Shown: positions 26,042-35,062, counted from the stretch's first letter. The stretch: DNA of 64,000 nucleotides from JAYOEY01 sp038116945 (GCA_038116945.1 JAYOEY010000005.1:161041-225040), one strand, 5' to 3'. The notes: generated by a model from the sequence alone, not told the origin. Made by a program: numbers and translations.

Positions 26042-27340
26042 CTAACGCGTACGCGGGCGACTCGTCCCGTCCAATTTGCCGCCTGAAAACCGGCGGCCCC
26101 TCTCGATCGCCTTGTTCCCGAACCTCGCGCGAAGATCGTCAATCGCACGCTCGACATGTTTCGTTCTCTGCGAGTCGGGGTCGGCGAGGTTCGGTGGATC
26201 GGATGCGGCGCCGTCGACGAAATCGCTCAATCCGATTCCGATCAGCCGATAAGCCGTTCCCGTCGCTTCGCGTCCCAGCAGGATGCGTCCCGTGCGCCAC
26301 AGAGTTTCGGCCAGTTGGGTCGGGTCCTGCAGCGTCTGGCGTCTCGTTCTGATGCTGAAGCCAGACGTTTTGAGTTTCAGGGTGACGACGCGCCCTCCGA
26401 GACCGGCAGCCTTCGCGCGTGAGGAGACCTTTTCGCAAAGCGGCCAGAGCCTCTGCTCCAGCGATGCGACATCGCGCAGATCCTCGGCGAAGGTGGTTTC
26501 CGCGGAGATGCTTTTCGGGGCGCCTGAAGGGTCGACCGACCGGCTGTCCTCGCCCCTGGAAAACCGGTACAGGCGATGGCCGATCGACCCGTATCGTTTC
26601 GTCAGAAATTCTTCGGATGCCGCGCGCAGGCCTCCGATCCGGTCAAACCCGTCCCTTTCCAGCCGTTTCTGGAGGGTGCGCCCTACACCCCACAGGGTGC
26701 TGACAGGCTGGCCGTCCAGGAAATTGAGCGTTTCCGATCTCCCGATGACGGAAAAGCCGCGCGGCTTGTCGAGATCGGAGGCGATCTTGGCGAGAAACTT
26801 GTTGTGGCTCAGCCCGACGGTCACGGTGATGCCGACATCGGCCTCTATCCTGCGGGCGAGCCGGGCGAGGGTGCGCGCGGGGCTTCCTCCGTGAAGTTTT
26901 TCCGTACCTGAAAGGTCGAGAAACGCCTCGTCGATTGAAAGCGGCTCGACGAGCGGGGTGGTCTCCTGCATGAGGGCGCGCACTCTGCGGCCTTCGCGCT
27001 GGTACTTCGCCATGTCGGGACGGATGACCGCTGCATCCGGGCATAGCTTGCGCGCCTGAAACATGGGCATCGCGGAACGGCAGCCGAAGCGTCGCGCAAC
27101 ATAGCAGGCCGCCATGACGACGCCGCGACCGCCCGCACCCCCGACCAGCACCGGCCTGTCTTTCAACACCGGGTTATCGCGTTTCTCGACGGTTGCATAG
27201 AAAGCATCGCAGTCGATATGCGCGATGGTCAGCCCGTCGAGTTCGTCATGTCGGACGACGCGCGCAGAGCCGCAAGCCGGACAGGGAGGTGTCTCGCCGA
27301 TGGCGCCGGTTTCGAAACAGTCCCGGCAGAGCCAGGCCAT
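26042..27340 (-). CDS. dinB: DNA polymerase IV (Y family) with N-terminal zinc ribbon
   Basis: A 432-residue translesion polymerase. Residues 1-30 carry C5xxC8 and C20xxC23, a zinc-ribbon extension common in alphaproteobacterial DinB. Then the catalytic palm: AHIDCDAFYATVE with the first Asp, and LSIDEAFLDLSG with the Asp-Glu pair. The fingers/thumb follow (TVGLSHNKFLAKIASDLDKP, GVGRTLQKRLERDG), then the little-finger region ending in LIGIGLSDF. No LexA box was searched for. It lies 10 bases downstream of the LigI-like gene. Confidence 0.93.
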   Translation of the reverse strand: MAWLCRDCFETGAIGETPPCPACGSARVVRHDELDGLTIAHIDCDAFYATVEKRDNPVLKDRPVLVGGAGGRGVVMAACYVARRFGCRSAMPMFQARKLCPDAAVIRPDMAKYQREGRRVRALMQETTPLVEPLSIDEAFLDLSGTEKLHGGSPARTLARLARRIEADVGITVTVGLSHNKFLAKIASDLDKPRGFSVIGRSETLNFLDGQPVSTLWGVGRTLQKRLERDGFDRIGGLRAASEEFLTKRYGSIGHRLYRFSRGEDSRSVDPSGAPKSISAETTFAEDLRDVASLEQRLWPLCEKVSSRAKAAGLGGRVVTLKLKTSGFSIRTRRQTLQDPTQLAETLWRTGRILLGREATGTAYRLIGIGLSDFVDGAASDPPNLADPDSQRTKHVERAIDDLRARFGNKAIERGRRFSGGKLDGTSRPRTR

Positions 27341-27350
27341 CTCCGAATGC

Positions 27351-28253
27351 TCAATCGTCGAAATAAAGCCGCGTCGGGTTGTCGACCAGGACTTTCCGGC
27401 GCTGGTCGTCGTCGGATGTCATGGCGCCCAGCACGTTCAGCAGGTCCCCATCGTTGGGGATGCGTCCCGGTTCGAACGTGTTGCCGTGCGGCCAGTCGCT
27501 GCCCCAGATCACGCGGTCCGGCGCTGCGGCAATCACGGCCTGGCCCATCGGGAGGGTGTCCTTGTAGGGAATGAAGTCGGGGACGAAGGCCTGTTTCTCC
27601 GCCGAAATCTTGTCCACGCTGGCGATCTTGACCCAGAAACGGTCGTCTCTGAGAAGATCGAGCAGCAGGGTAAACGCCGGGTGATTCATGCCGCCGTCCT
27701 GCGGCTTGCAGCGCGCCATGTGGTCGACAATGGTCGGGATACGGATTTTGCGGATGAATGCTTCATTGTCGACGAAATGGTCGGGCTCGACGTGGAGTAC
27801 CAGCGACCAGCCGAGATTTTCCATGCGGGGCAGGGCCGCCTGCAGGTTCTCGATGCTGCCGGGGCGGTCGGACATCAGAGAGAAGCGTGCGCCACGGGCG
27901 CCGTCCTCGTGAAGCTGCTGCAGTTCGGCGTCCGTGGTTTTCTCGTTGAACCGCACGACACCGCGCATTTTCCCGTCGGACCGTTTTACCGCGTCCATGA
28001 TTGCGGAGTTGTCCATCCCGTGCGCCGTCGGCTGGACCGCGATGCCACGTGTGAGCCCGGTAATTTTCTGGACCTTCCAGTAGTTCTCGACCGGACCGCC
28101 CGGCGGCGTATAGCGCCGCGTGGCTGCGAACGGAAACCGGTCCGGCGGACCGAAAATATGGAAATGCGTGTCGCAGGCGCCATCCGGCAGCGTCCAGTTC
28201 GGCGCGCGCGTGTTGGGGTCGGGCGGAAGGGCGTAGGGCAGGTCGTTCGGCAT
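27351..28253 (-). CDS. LigI-like amidohydrolase (2-pyrone-4,6-dicarboxylate lactonase family)
   Basis: A 300-residue TIM-barrel hydrolase. Seen: CDTHFHIFGPPDRFPFAATRRY at the N-terminus, where LigI has a similar HxH-FGP pattern, VVRFNEK, LHVEPDHF, IVDHMA, and WGSDWPHGNTF with the final Asp-Trp-Pro-His. Known: LigI opens 2-pyrone-4,6-dicarboxylate in the protocatechuate 4,5-cleavage route without needing metal. No other lig genes are here, so the substrate is open. It lies 10 bases upstream of dinB on the same strand, an odd pairing that may just reflect packing. Confidence 0.85.
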   Translation of the reverse strand: MPNDLPYALPPDPNTRAPNWTLPDGACDTHFHIFGPPDRFPFAATRRYTPPGGPVENYWKVQKITGLTRGIAVQPTAHGMDNSAIMDAVKRSDGKMRGVVRFNEKTTDAELQQLHEDGARGARFSLMSDRPGSIENLQAALPRMENLGWSLVLHVEPDHFVDNEAFIRKIRIPTIVDHMARCKPQDGGMNHPAFTLLLDLLRDDRFWVKIASVDKISAEKQAFVPDFIPYKDTLPMGQAVIAAAPDRVIWGSDWPHGNTFEPGRIPNDGDLLNVLGAMTSDDDQRRKVLVDNPTRLYFDD

Positions 28254-28480
28254 GTCTGGTATCCATCTCCGTGTTTGACGGTAGCGTATCGGAATTCGCT
28301 GTCATATGGGAGATGCAACGCGTTGAATTCTGTCGTAGATTCCCGGTTCGACGGGGGGCGATCCTTGAGGAAGCGGTTTTTCCCGGCACCGCCGAAACAG
28401 CGGCGGGCTTCTGGATGACGAAGTCCGCGCGACATCCGGTTGCGCGATGATCTGCGCGGGCCGGACAGGGGGGAGGCGAG
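28254..28480. other. Intergenic stretch with no gene seen
   Basis: Between the LigI-like gene and a possible small ORF I see no coding region, no clear hairpin with a U-run and no repeat. It must hold the minus-strand promoter for the LigI-dinB-eipA run and any plus-strand promoter for the genes at 28481 and 28675. Confidence 0.6.
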
Positions 28481-28651
28481 ATGACGGTGGCAAACGAAAT
28501 CGTCCGGGAAACCGCGGCGCCCTTATTTTCCCCGCTCAACGGGTTCGCTCCGGAACGCCGATGTACGGACGATTCGGTATTTCATGTCTACCGCTACGTG
28601 CCTGATTCTGTTCAAATAAGCGGTCGGGTGAGGTCACCGTATGAGAGTTGA
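28481..28651 (+). CDS. Possible small protein of 56 residues
   Basis: An ATG at 28481 follows GGGGGGAGG at good spacing and opens 56 codons ending TGA at 28651, 23 bases before the EEP gene start. The product is hydrophilic with no signal or membrane segment and matches nothing I know. A strong ribosome site on an unassigned frame is the only support; it could be a leader peptide or chance. Confidence 0.3.
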   Translation: MTVANEIVRETAAPLFSPLNGFAPERRCTDDSVFHVYRYVPDSVQISGRVRSPYES

Positions 28652-28674
28652 CGGTGGAGGTCGGGGCAGCATCC

Positions 28675-29646
28675 ATGAATAGGCCGTTTGCGAGTCCGCT
28701 GGGGCGATACACATTCTGGCTGGGCATTCCGCTGCTGTTGCTGGCGGGAGGCCCGCTGATCGACAGCCCGTTTGCGCTGGTCGACAGGCTCGGGCATTTC
28801 CCGGTGCAATGCGCCGCGGCCTCGCTGTTGCTGGTGCTGGTCGCGGTGATCCGCCGACAGCGTCAGGGTACGGGCTGGACGCTTATCGTGACGGTGGGAG
28901 CGCTGCTGCTGAACGGCGCCTGGCTTCTTCCGTATTTGCCGGTTGCCGCGGAACGGGAGCGGGTACAGGAAAATACGCTCAAGGTAGTCCAGATCAATGT
29001 TCTTCGGGTCAACAAGAATACCGAAGAAGTTACCAGGTGGATCCGGAAAGAAAATCCGGATGTGCTGGTCATTCAGGAAGTGGATTCGCAATGGCGTAGT
29101 GCGTTCCAGCAGGTACGGGATCTTTTTGGGTACCGGATTATCGTCGAGCGGGTCGACGATTTCGGGCTGGCGATCTTCTCCAAGCACCGCATCCTTTCCC
29201 GAAGGACCGAAGTGCTGCCGTACATCAACGTGCCCGCCTTATTCGTTGTGCTGGATTTCAAGGGCGTAACGATGCGCCTTGCGGCGATGCACGCGCCGCC
29301 GCCGATGTCGGACGTTCACATCGCCGCACGTCGCGGCGCGCTCGACAGTATCGAGGCGTGGCTAAATAACGATCCGGAAACGCCCGCGCTGGTCGCCGCC
29401 GATCTGAACGTCACGCCCTACACGGCGGTCTGGCGGGGTTTCCTTGAAGCGACAGGCCTGGTGGACCCGAGACGGGGACGCGGATTGCTGACGACGTGGC
29501 CGGCGTTTGCGCCCGATCCGTTACGGATTCCCATCGATCACGTACTGCATAACCATAAATTCCGGACCGTGTCGCTGAGAACCGGCGAGTGGCTCGGCAG
29601 CGACCATCTGCCGCTTATCGCGGAAGTCGAACTCTACAATAAATAG
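28675..29646 (+). CDS. Membrane-anchored endonuclease/exonuclease/phosphatase (EEP) family protein
   Basis: A 323-residue protein. ATG at 28675 is preferred to a TTG at 28648. Three N-terminal membrane helices (about residues 15-95) precede an EEP domain: VVQINVLRVNKNTEEV, DVLVIQEVDSQW with the metal-binding Glu, AMHAPPP, ALVAADLNVTPY, PIDHVLHNH, and LGSDHLPLIAEV with the catalytic His. Proteins of this layout act on phosphodiester bonds outside the cytoplasm or on lipids; the substrate is unknown. Its stop overlaps the stop of the converging hydrolase gene by 13 bases. Confidence 0.87.
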   Translation: MNRPFASPLGRYTFWLGIPLLLLAGGPLIDSPFALVDRLGHFPVQCAAASLLLVLVAVIRRQRQGTGWTLIVTVGALLLNGAWLLPYLPVAAERERVQENTLKVVQINVLRVNKNTEEVTRWIRKENPDVLVIQEVDSQWRSAFQQVRDLFGYRIIVERVDDFGLAIFSKHRILSRRTEVLPYINVPALFVVLDFKGVTMRLAAMHAPPPMSDVHIAARRGALDSIEAWLNNDPETPALVAADLNVTPYTAVWRGFLEATGLVDPRRGRGLLTTWPAFAPDPLRIPIDHVLHNHKFRTVSLRTGEWLGSDHLPLIAEVELYNK

Positions 29647-30413
29647 GTCCGCAGGAACGCTTTGACCGAAGCGCCCCAAATCTGCTGCCCCGCGGCACTG
29701 AAACGGTGCGCCTCGGCGCCGTCGGTACCCCATGATGGAAAGATGCGCGCCTCGAACGGGTGATCGCGCTTCGCCAGCAGCTCGCCGAGTTCGTCGGTCG
29801 GCGCGGTGTTGAAATCGTTTGCCGGCTGGATCAGGAAAACTGGCTGCGTCAGGGATGCCGCCGCCGCGATCAGTTTCGATTTGATTTTCGGATGCGCTGC
29901 CCACTGGCTGGCGCCGCCGGAAAAATCCAGACCGCAGTTCCAGCGCGGGTCGGCGGCAAGCGCCAGCAGCGTATGGATGCCTCCAAGCGAGCTTCCCATG
30001 ACGACGATCTGCTTTTCGTCGATCTCCGGCAGGGACAGTACGAACTCGAGCGCCGATATGACATCGCGGTTTTCTTCGTCCAGCCGTGCGGACATGGTCT
30101 CGTCGTGTTCCGTCGTGCCGCGCGGCGCCGTGACCGCTTCGGTCAGCGGCGTTCCCGGCGATTCGCCGTACCCCGCGCGGTGCGGAAACAGGTAGGCGCA
30201 GCCCCATGACAGAAACAGGCAAGCCGTCTGCGGGTGCGACAGATCGGTCGTGCCCGGCGGCGTCGCACTGCCGTGATTGTCGATGACGCACGGGAACGGG
30301 CCTTCGCCCGGCGGCGTGAAGAGATAACCGACGAGACCGTCGACGCCGCCCGGGAACGTCACCCGCCGTGGCGCCATCGAGTAACCTTCGAGAGAAACGT
30401 CGCGCAGCGTCAT
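29634..30413 (-). CDS. Alpha/beta hydrolase (dienelactone-hydrolase-like)
   Basis: A 259-residue hydrolase. The frame is open to 30905, but the ATG at 30413 overlaps the GMC stop (ATGA) and begins a normal hydrolase, so the upstream part is a shadow of the GMC gene. Seen: IDNHGSATPPGTT for the oxyanion hole, VMGSSLGGIHTLL as nucleophile elbow, LIQPANDFNTAP with the acidic residue, and a C-terminal GTDGAEAHRFSA with the His. Probably an ester or lactone hydrolase. Translational coupling to the GMC oxidoreductase and to the TRAP operon suggests it opens an oxidised product, such as a lactone. Confidence 0.82.
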   Translation of the reverse strand: MTLRDVSLEGYSMAPRRVTFPGGVDGLVGYLFTPPGEGPFPCVIDNHGSATPPGTTDLSHPQTACLFLSWGCAYLFPHRAGYGESPGTPLTEAVTAPRGTTEHDETMSARLDEENRDVISALEFVLSLPEIDEKQIVVMGSSLGGIHTLLALAADPRWNCGLDFSGGASQWAAHPKIKSKLIAAAASLTQPVFLIQPANDFNTAPTDELGELLAKRDHPFEARIFPSWGTDGAEAHRFSAAGQQIWGASVKAFLRTYLL

Positions 30414-32053
30414 GGCATGGAGACCTGTTGTGGGGGAAGGGGCGCGCGCCCGCGGATCAGGTCGGCTGCCCGTTCCGCCATCATGATGACCGGCGCGTTG
30501 ATGTTGCCGCCCGGCATGTCCGGCATGACGGAGGCATCGATGACGCGCAACCGGTCGATTCCGCGCACCCGCAACTGCGGATCGACGACCGCCATCGGGT
30601 CGCTCTCCGGTCCCATCTTGCAGGTGCCGAGCGGGTGATGGACCGTCCATGCCGTGCGGCGGATATAGGCGTCGATGTCGGCTCGCGATTTGACGTCCGG
30701 TCCCGGCTGTATCTCGATATCCCGGTACGAATCGAGCGGTTTCTGGTGGGCGATCTCCCGCACCATGTCGAAGCCGCGGCGGAGCGTATTCCAGTCGCCT
30801 TCGGTGCTGAGAAAATTCTGGTGGATTGCCACCGTCTCGCGCGGGTCCGCGGATCTGAGCCTGATTTCGCCCCGGCTTTCGGGATGGAGCACGGCCGGCC
30901 GGCACATGAAGGCGTCCTTCGGCCTTTTCCGGACCCCGGGAAACCAGGGTTGCGATTCCGGCGGTACAAACCGCGTGAGAAGCTGAATGTCCGGCTGCAC
31001 GAGTGACGGATCGCTCTTGAGAAACGCCATCACCGGGCCGGGCATCTCGGTGGCGAATCCGGTGCCGAGAAAATAGGCCTGGGCCATGGCGAGGGCGATC
31101 CGGTCGTAACGCAGGAGCCCGACGAACGGTCCGTCGCCCTTACGCTGGAACTCGATGCCGACCGCGATGTGGTCCTGCAGGTTCCGGCCGACGCCGGGCA
31201 GGTCGGCGACGCAGTCTATTCCGTGCGATCTCAGGACGCCGGCCTCGCCGATACCCGACAGCATCAGCAGTTGCGGGGAATTGATGACGCCGCCCGACAG
31301 AATGACTTCGCGCTCTGCCCAGACGATGTCCGTTCTGCCGTTGCGCGAATATTCGACCCCGGTCGCCCGGCCGTTTTCTGTCAGGATTTTCAGGACCAGC
31401 GATCTGTCGGAAAGCGTAACGTTGGCGCGCTTCAGTGCCGGATAGAGGTATGCGGCAGCTGCGCTGCATCGGCGGCCGCGCCGTATGGTCGACTGCATCA
31501 CGCAGAAGCCTTCGTTGCGGGCATCGTTGTAATCGTCGGTCACCGGATAGCCGGCGGCCTGCCCGGCGTCCAGCCATGCCTGAACCAGCGGGTCGGGGTA
31601 TACGTTCCGGATCGTTGTCAGCGGCCCGCCCGAGCCCCTGATGTCGTCCGCGCCGCCTTCCCAGTCCTCCGACCGTTTGAAGTAGGGCAGCGCGTCTGCG
31701 TAAGACCATCCTTCGCAACCCTGCGCGGCCCACCGGTCGAAATCGGCGGGATGGCAGCGGACATAAGCCATCGCGTTGATCGAGGACGAGCCGCCAATCA
31801 CCTTGCCCCGGGCGCATTCGACTTCCCGGTTGTCCAGATGCGGCTCCGGTTCGGTGAAATAACCCCAGTCATGCAGCCGCTCGAAAAGGATTCTGCCCCA
31901 TCCGAGAGGCACCTGTATCAGAGGATCCCAGTCGGATCCTCCCGCTTCCAGCACGAGGACGTTGGCGTCGCCGTCCTCCGACAGCCGGTTGGCGAGCGTA
32001 CAGCCTGCCGACCCGGCGCCCACAATGACGTAATCGTAGTGTGTTTCAGCCAT
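30410..32053 (-). CDS. GMC family FAD-dependent oxidoreductase (second of two)
   Basis: A 547-residue flavoprotein; ATG at 32053 begins MAETHYDYVIVGAGSAGCTLA, so I ignore the open frame up to 32140. Seen: GKVIGGSSSINAMAYVRCHP (signature 1), SGGVINSPQLLMLSGIG (signature 2), VHHPLGTCKMG with the catalytic His, and VIDASVMPDMPGGNINAPVIM at the end. Layout is that of choline-dehydrogenase-like alcohol oxidoreductases. It follows dctP after 55 bases that contain a strong hairpin, and is coupled to the hydrolase by ATGA. Confidence 0.9.
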   Translation of the reverse strand: MAETHYDYVIVGAGSAGCTLANRLSEDGDANVLVLEAGGSDWDPLIQVPLGWGRILFERLHDWGYFTEPEPHLDNREVECARGKVIGGSSSINAMAYVRCHPADFDRWAAQGCEGWSYADALPYFKRSEDWEGGADDIRGSGGPLTTIRNVYPDPLVQAWLDAGQAAGYPVTDDYNDARNEGFCVMQSTIRRGRRCSAAAAYLYPALKRANVTLSDRSLVLKILTENGRATGVEYSRNGRTDIVWAEREVILSGGVINSPQLLMLSGIGEAGVLRSHGIDCVADLPGVGRNLQDHIAVGIEFQRKGDGPFVGLLRYDRIALAMAQAYFLGTGFATEMPGPVMAFLKSDPSLVQPDIQLLTRFVPPESQPWFPGVRKRPKDAFMCRPAVLHPESRGEIRLRSADPRETVAIHQNFLSTEGDWNTLRRGFDMVREIAHQKPLDSYRDIEIQPGPDVKSRADIDAYIRRTAWTVHHPLGTCKMGPESDPMAVVDPQLRVRGIDRLRVIDASVMPDMPGGNINAPVIMMAERAADLIRGRAPLPPQQVSMP

Positions 32054-32071
32054 TGTCAAACCGCGCGAACG

Positions 32072-32099
32072 GGGCGGACCGGAAACACCCGGTCCGCCC
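32072..32099 (-). terminator. Stem-loop between dctP and the GMC gene, probably partial terminator
   Basis: A perfect 11-bp GC-rich stem (arms 32072-32082 and 32089-32099, 6-base loop) lies just after the dctP stop (32109) and 19 bases before the GMC start. No U-run follows on the minus strand. Such hairpins often protect the upstream binding-protein mRNA and reduce read-through. Confidence 0.55.
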
Positions 32100-32108
32100 G
32101 GCCTGCAA

Positions 32109-33116
32109 TTACATCTGCTTGTCGGATGTCTTGGCCGCAACCTTTTTAAGCAGCGCGTACATGTCCTTGGTGACGGGATCGTTACCGAGGAATTCGTCCC
32201 CGAGAGGCGCGAGCTTCGCGGTTACCGCGGCCTGGTCCGCCGCCGACAGACGGATTACCTCGGCGCCGTTCTTTTTCCACAGGTCGACAGCCTTGGAGTT
32301 GTAACCCCAGGACATTTCGCCGGCCCATTTCTCAAGATCGCGTCCCGTATCGAGCACGGTCTTCTGGAGATTCTTCGGCAGCTTGGAAAGCCAGCGCTTG
32401 CTGATCCACAGAGCGCTCGGGATGGTGCCCGACTCGATCTGGGTGATGTACTTGGTCGTGGTGAAGAATTTGAGCGCGCCCATCACCACCATCGAACTGC
32501 GGCAGCCGTCGATAGTCTTGCGCTGGAGCGCAGGCAGCACTTCCGAGAACGGCATCGGGACGCCGGTCATGCCGAGCGTCGACGCGAGCTTGCTTTCCAT
32601 CTTGGTCGCGAGCACGCGGATCTTCATGCCTTTCATGTCATCGGGTTTGCGGATCGGCTTGATCGATGCGATCGACGTCGGCCCGTAATTGAAGATGGCT
32701 GCGCCGATGACGCCGCCCTTCTCGGCGAGACGGAGGTATTTCTCGCGAAACTCCGGCGATGTTGCGGTGTTATGGGCATGCCAGAAATTCTTGAAGATGC
32801 CCGGCGCGTCCATCACCTGGAAGGCGCGGTTGATGCCGGAGAAAAAGCCCGGGGGAGAGATGAAGCCGCCCTGCGCGCCGAGTTTCAGATTCTCGATCTG
32901 GCGCGGAATCTTGCCGAGCTGCGCGGCCGGGAACACTTCGACCGAAATCTTGTTGCCGGTCCGTTTCTTGAGCTCTTCCGCATAACGCTTGGCGAAGGTG
33001 TGCTGCGGGTCGTTGATGGTGACCATGCCGATCCGGAGCGTGTGCTGCGCTGCGGCGGGCATCGACGCGAGCAGGACGCCGCCGGCGGCCGCCAGTATCA
33101 GATTGCGATAGTTCAT
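32109..33116 (-). CDS. dctP: TRAP transporter solute-binding protein DctP family
   Basis: A 335-residue periplasmic protein. Signal peptide 1-23 (LLASMPAAAQ). Seen: TLRIGMVTINDPQHTFAKRY start, KISVEVFPAAQLGKI, and KIRVLATKMESKLASTLG, where the conserved Arg that salt-bridges the ligand carboxylate lies, then PMPFSEVLPALQRKTIDG. The motif indicates a carboxylate ligand. It is the third gene of dctQ-dctM-dctP, 33 bases after dctM, and the operon continues into the GMC oxidoreductase and hydrolase. Confidence 0.92.
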   Translation of the reverse strand: MNYRNLILAAAGGVLLASMPAAAQHTLRIGMVTINDPQHTFAKRYAEELKKRTGNKISVEVFPAAQLGKIPRQIENLKLGAQGGFISPPGFFSGINRAFQVMDAPGIFKNFWHAHNTATSPEFREKYLRLAEKGGVIGAAIFNYGPTSIASIKPIRKPDDMKGMKIRVLATKMESKLASTLGMTGVPMPFSEVLPALQRKTIDGCRSSMVVMGALKFFTTTKYITQIESGTIPSALWISKRWLSKLPKNLQKTVLDTGRDLEKWAGEMSWGYNSKAVDLWKKNGAEVIRLSAADQAAVTAKLAPLGDEFLGNDPVTKDMYALLKKVAAKTSDKQM

Positions 33117-33149
33117 TCTTCTCTCCCTCGTTGCAGAATTCTTCGGCTC

Positions 33150-34424
33150 TTATCCGAGCAGTCTGACCAGAACCAGCGACAGGTCGGGCCAGTAGGTCAC
33201 CACGCCCAGCGCCAGCAGATTGATGATGATAAACGGTACGAGGCCGGGGTAAAGGCTCGACAGCGGCACCCGGAACAGCGCCTGTGTCACGAAGATATTG
33301 AGCCCGAACGGCGGCGTGAACATGCCAATGCTGACATTGACGGTCATGATGATCCCGAAATGGACGGGATCGATGCCAGCCGCCGCGACGACCGGCTTCA
33401 GAATCGGCGCCAGCACCAGGATCGCGGAGGCCGGGTCGAGAACGCAGCCGACCAGCAGCAGCAGCAGGTTTATGACCAGCAGGACGACCCAGGCGGAGAC
33501 TTCGAGGCTGGTGATCCATTCCACCATCGTCTGCGGGACGCCCGCGACGGTCAGAAGGCGGGAAAACAGCGTTGCCGCGCCGACGATGATCAGGACCTGC
33601 GCGGTCAGGTAGACCGACTCGACGGTGACTTTCCAGAGACCGGGAAGCGTCAGGTCGCGATAGACCAGTGTCGCGACCAGAATGGCGTACAGGCAAGCGA
33701 CGCCGGCCGCTTCGGTCGGCGAAAAAACGCCGAGATAAATGCCGCCCAGGATGATCAGCGGCGTACCAAGCGCCCAGCTTCCGCTTTTGGTGGTGCGGAC
33801 GAGGGTCGCGGCATCGAACGATCCGCCCTCGCGAATGCCCCGGCGGCGGGCGTAGAAATAGATGTAGACGCCCATCACGAAGGCGATGAACAGGCCGGGC
33901 AGGATCCCGGCGATGAACAGGTGACGGACCGATTCCTCGGCCGCCGCGCCGTAGAGGATCATGGCGATCGACGGCGGGATGATCCCGGCGATGGCGCCGG
34001 ACGATGCCAGCAGGCCGCTCGCGAATTTTTCCGGATAGCCCTTTTCGCGCAGCGACGGGAACAGCATGCCGCCGACCGCGGCAACGGTGGCTGGGCTCGA
34101 ACCGGAGATGGCGCCGAATACCGTGCAGGCCCCCACGGTGGTGAGCGCGAGGCTTCCGCGAATGCCGCCGAGGATTGACAGAACCCATTCGACCAGACGC
34201 CGCGAAATGCCGCCCTGCGCCATGATGGCGCCCGCGAAGATGAAGAAGGGCACCGCGATCAGCTTGTAATTGTCGACGCTGCCGAACATCTCTGTCTGGA
34301 TCATGGTCAGCGGCAGATCCATGATCCAGACCAGTGCGATGACCGAAGACACCATCAGGATCACGAAGATCGGGAATCCGAGGATCAGAAGTATGATGGG
34401 CAGGACGCCCATGACCCAGATCAT
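33150..34424 (-). CDS. dctM: TRAP transporter large permease subunit
   Basis: A 424-residue protein with about 12 membrane segments. Seen: FFIFAGAIMAQGGISRRLVEW, GACTVFGAISGSSPATVAAVG, GIIPPSIAMILYGAAAEES and MFTPPFGLNIFVTQ, all typical of DctM. It moves the bound organic anion with sodium. Its ATG overlaps the dctQ stop (ATGA). Complete transporter: dctQ, dctM and dctP are all present. Confidence 0.94.
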   Translation of the reverse strand: MIWVMGVLPIILLILGFPIFVILMVSSVIALVWIMDLPLTMIQTEMFGSVDNYKLIAVPFFIFAGAIMAQGGISRRLVEWVLSILGGIRGSLALTTVGACTVFGAISGSSPATVAAVGGMLFPSLREKGYPEKFASGLLASSGAIAGIIPPSIAMILYGAAAEESVRHLFIAGILPGLFIAFVMGVYIYFYARRRGIREGGSFDAATLVRTTKSGSWALGTPLIILGGIYLGVFSPTEAAGVACLYAILVATLVYRDLTLPGLWKVTVESVYLTAQVLIIVGAATLFSRLLTVAGVPQTMVEWITSLEVSAWVVLLVINLLLLLVGCVLDPASAILVLAPILKPVVAAAGIDPVHFGIIMTVNVSIGMFTPPFGLNIFVTQALFRVPLSSLYPGLVPFIIINLLALGVVTYWPDLSLVLVRLLG

Positions 34425-35002
34425 GGCGCGTTCTCCCGCGGCGTTTCAGGGTCCGTTTCGGACAGTGTGTCGTTCAGATGGCCGCGCAGCCGAAGCGCGA
34501 TGAACCCCAGAATGATGATAAAGCTGAGCGGGATTACCGCATGCATGAGCTGCATGGGAACTTCGGCGACCTGGCTCTGATGCGTGAATTCGCCGATCGC
34601 CTCGAACGACTGATAGATGATGATGCCGCCGACGGCGAGAAAGCTGGCCACCGCCAGCCCGTTGACGATCAGGCGGACAGGCCCGGGCATGGTTTTCGAC
34701 AGCAGGTCCATGCGCAGGTGCCCGCCGTCCCACGTCACCAGCGCCGCGCCGAGATATACCGTCCAGACCAGCACGTATCCGAGAATTTCTTCGGCCCAGA
34801 TGATTGGCGCGAGGAAGAGGTACCGTCCGGCGGCGTTGGCGCAGATCAGGAAGACGCTGGCGATCAGCAGCACCCCGACAAACAGCCGGATGGTCCGCAG
34901 GACAGACCGTGTCAGGATTTCCACGCGCTTTTTCCCCCTTCGCCCGGCCTTTTTCTTGCCGGTTTCAGCCGAATCCTCCGGATGCAATGAGGGAGGACTC
35001 AA
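34421..35002 (-). CDS. dctQ: TRAP transporter small permease subunit
   Basis: A 193-residue protein with four membrane helices after a basic N-terminus (residues 1-30). Seen: WAEEILGYVLVWTVYLGAALV, GGHLRMDLLSKTMP, and a C-terminal VPMQLMHAVIPLSFIII, which are the DctQ family landmarks. It is the first gene of the minus-strand operon and is divergent from the Rieske oxygenase gene (gap of 60 bases), so both promoters share that short region. Confidence 0.9.
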   Translation of the reverse strand: MSPPSLHPEDSAETGKKKAGRRGKKRVEILTRSVLRTIRLFVGVLLIASVFLICANAAGRYLFLAPIIWAEEILGYVLVWTVYLGAALVTWDGGHLRMDLLSKTMPGPVRLIVNGLAVASFLAVGGIIIYQSFEAIGEFTHQSQVAEVPMQLMHAVIPLSFIIILGFIALRLRGHLNDTLSETDPETPRENAP

Positions 35003-35062
35003 CGGGAGATGTCAAGTTTCCGCCTGCTTGCGCGGCTTCCCTGCCGGCTTTAGCCTGCCGCC

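Noticed and set aside
32770..34188. Two long open frames (472 residues minus, 468 residues plus) in the dctP-dctM region
   Set aside because: Both are shadows in other frames of the TRAP genes; composition is Arg/Asp/Gln-rich with no family features.
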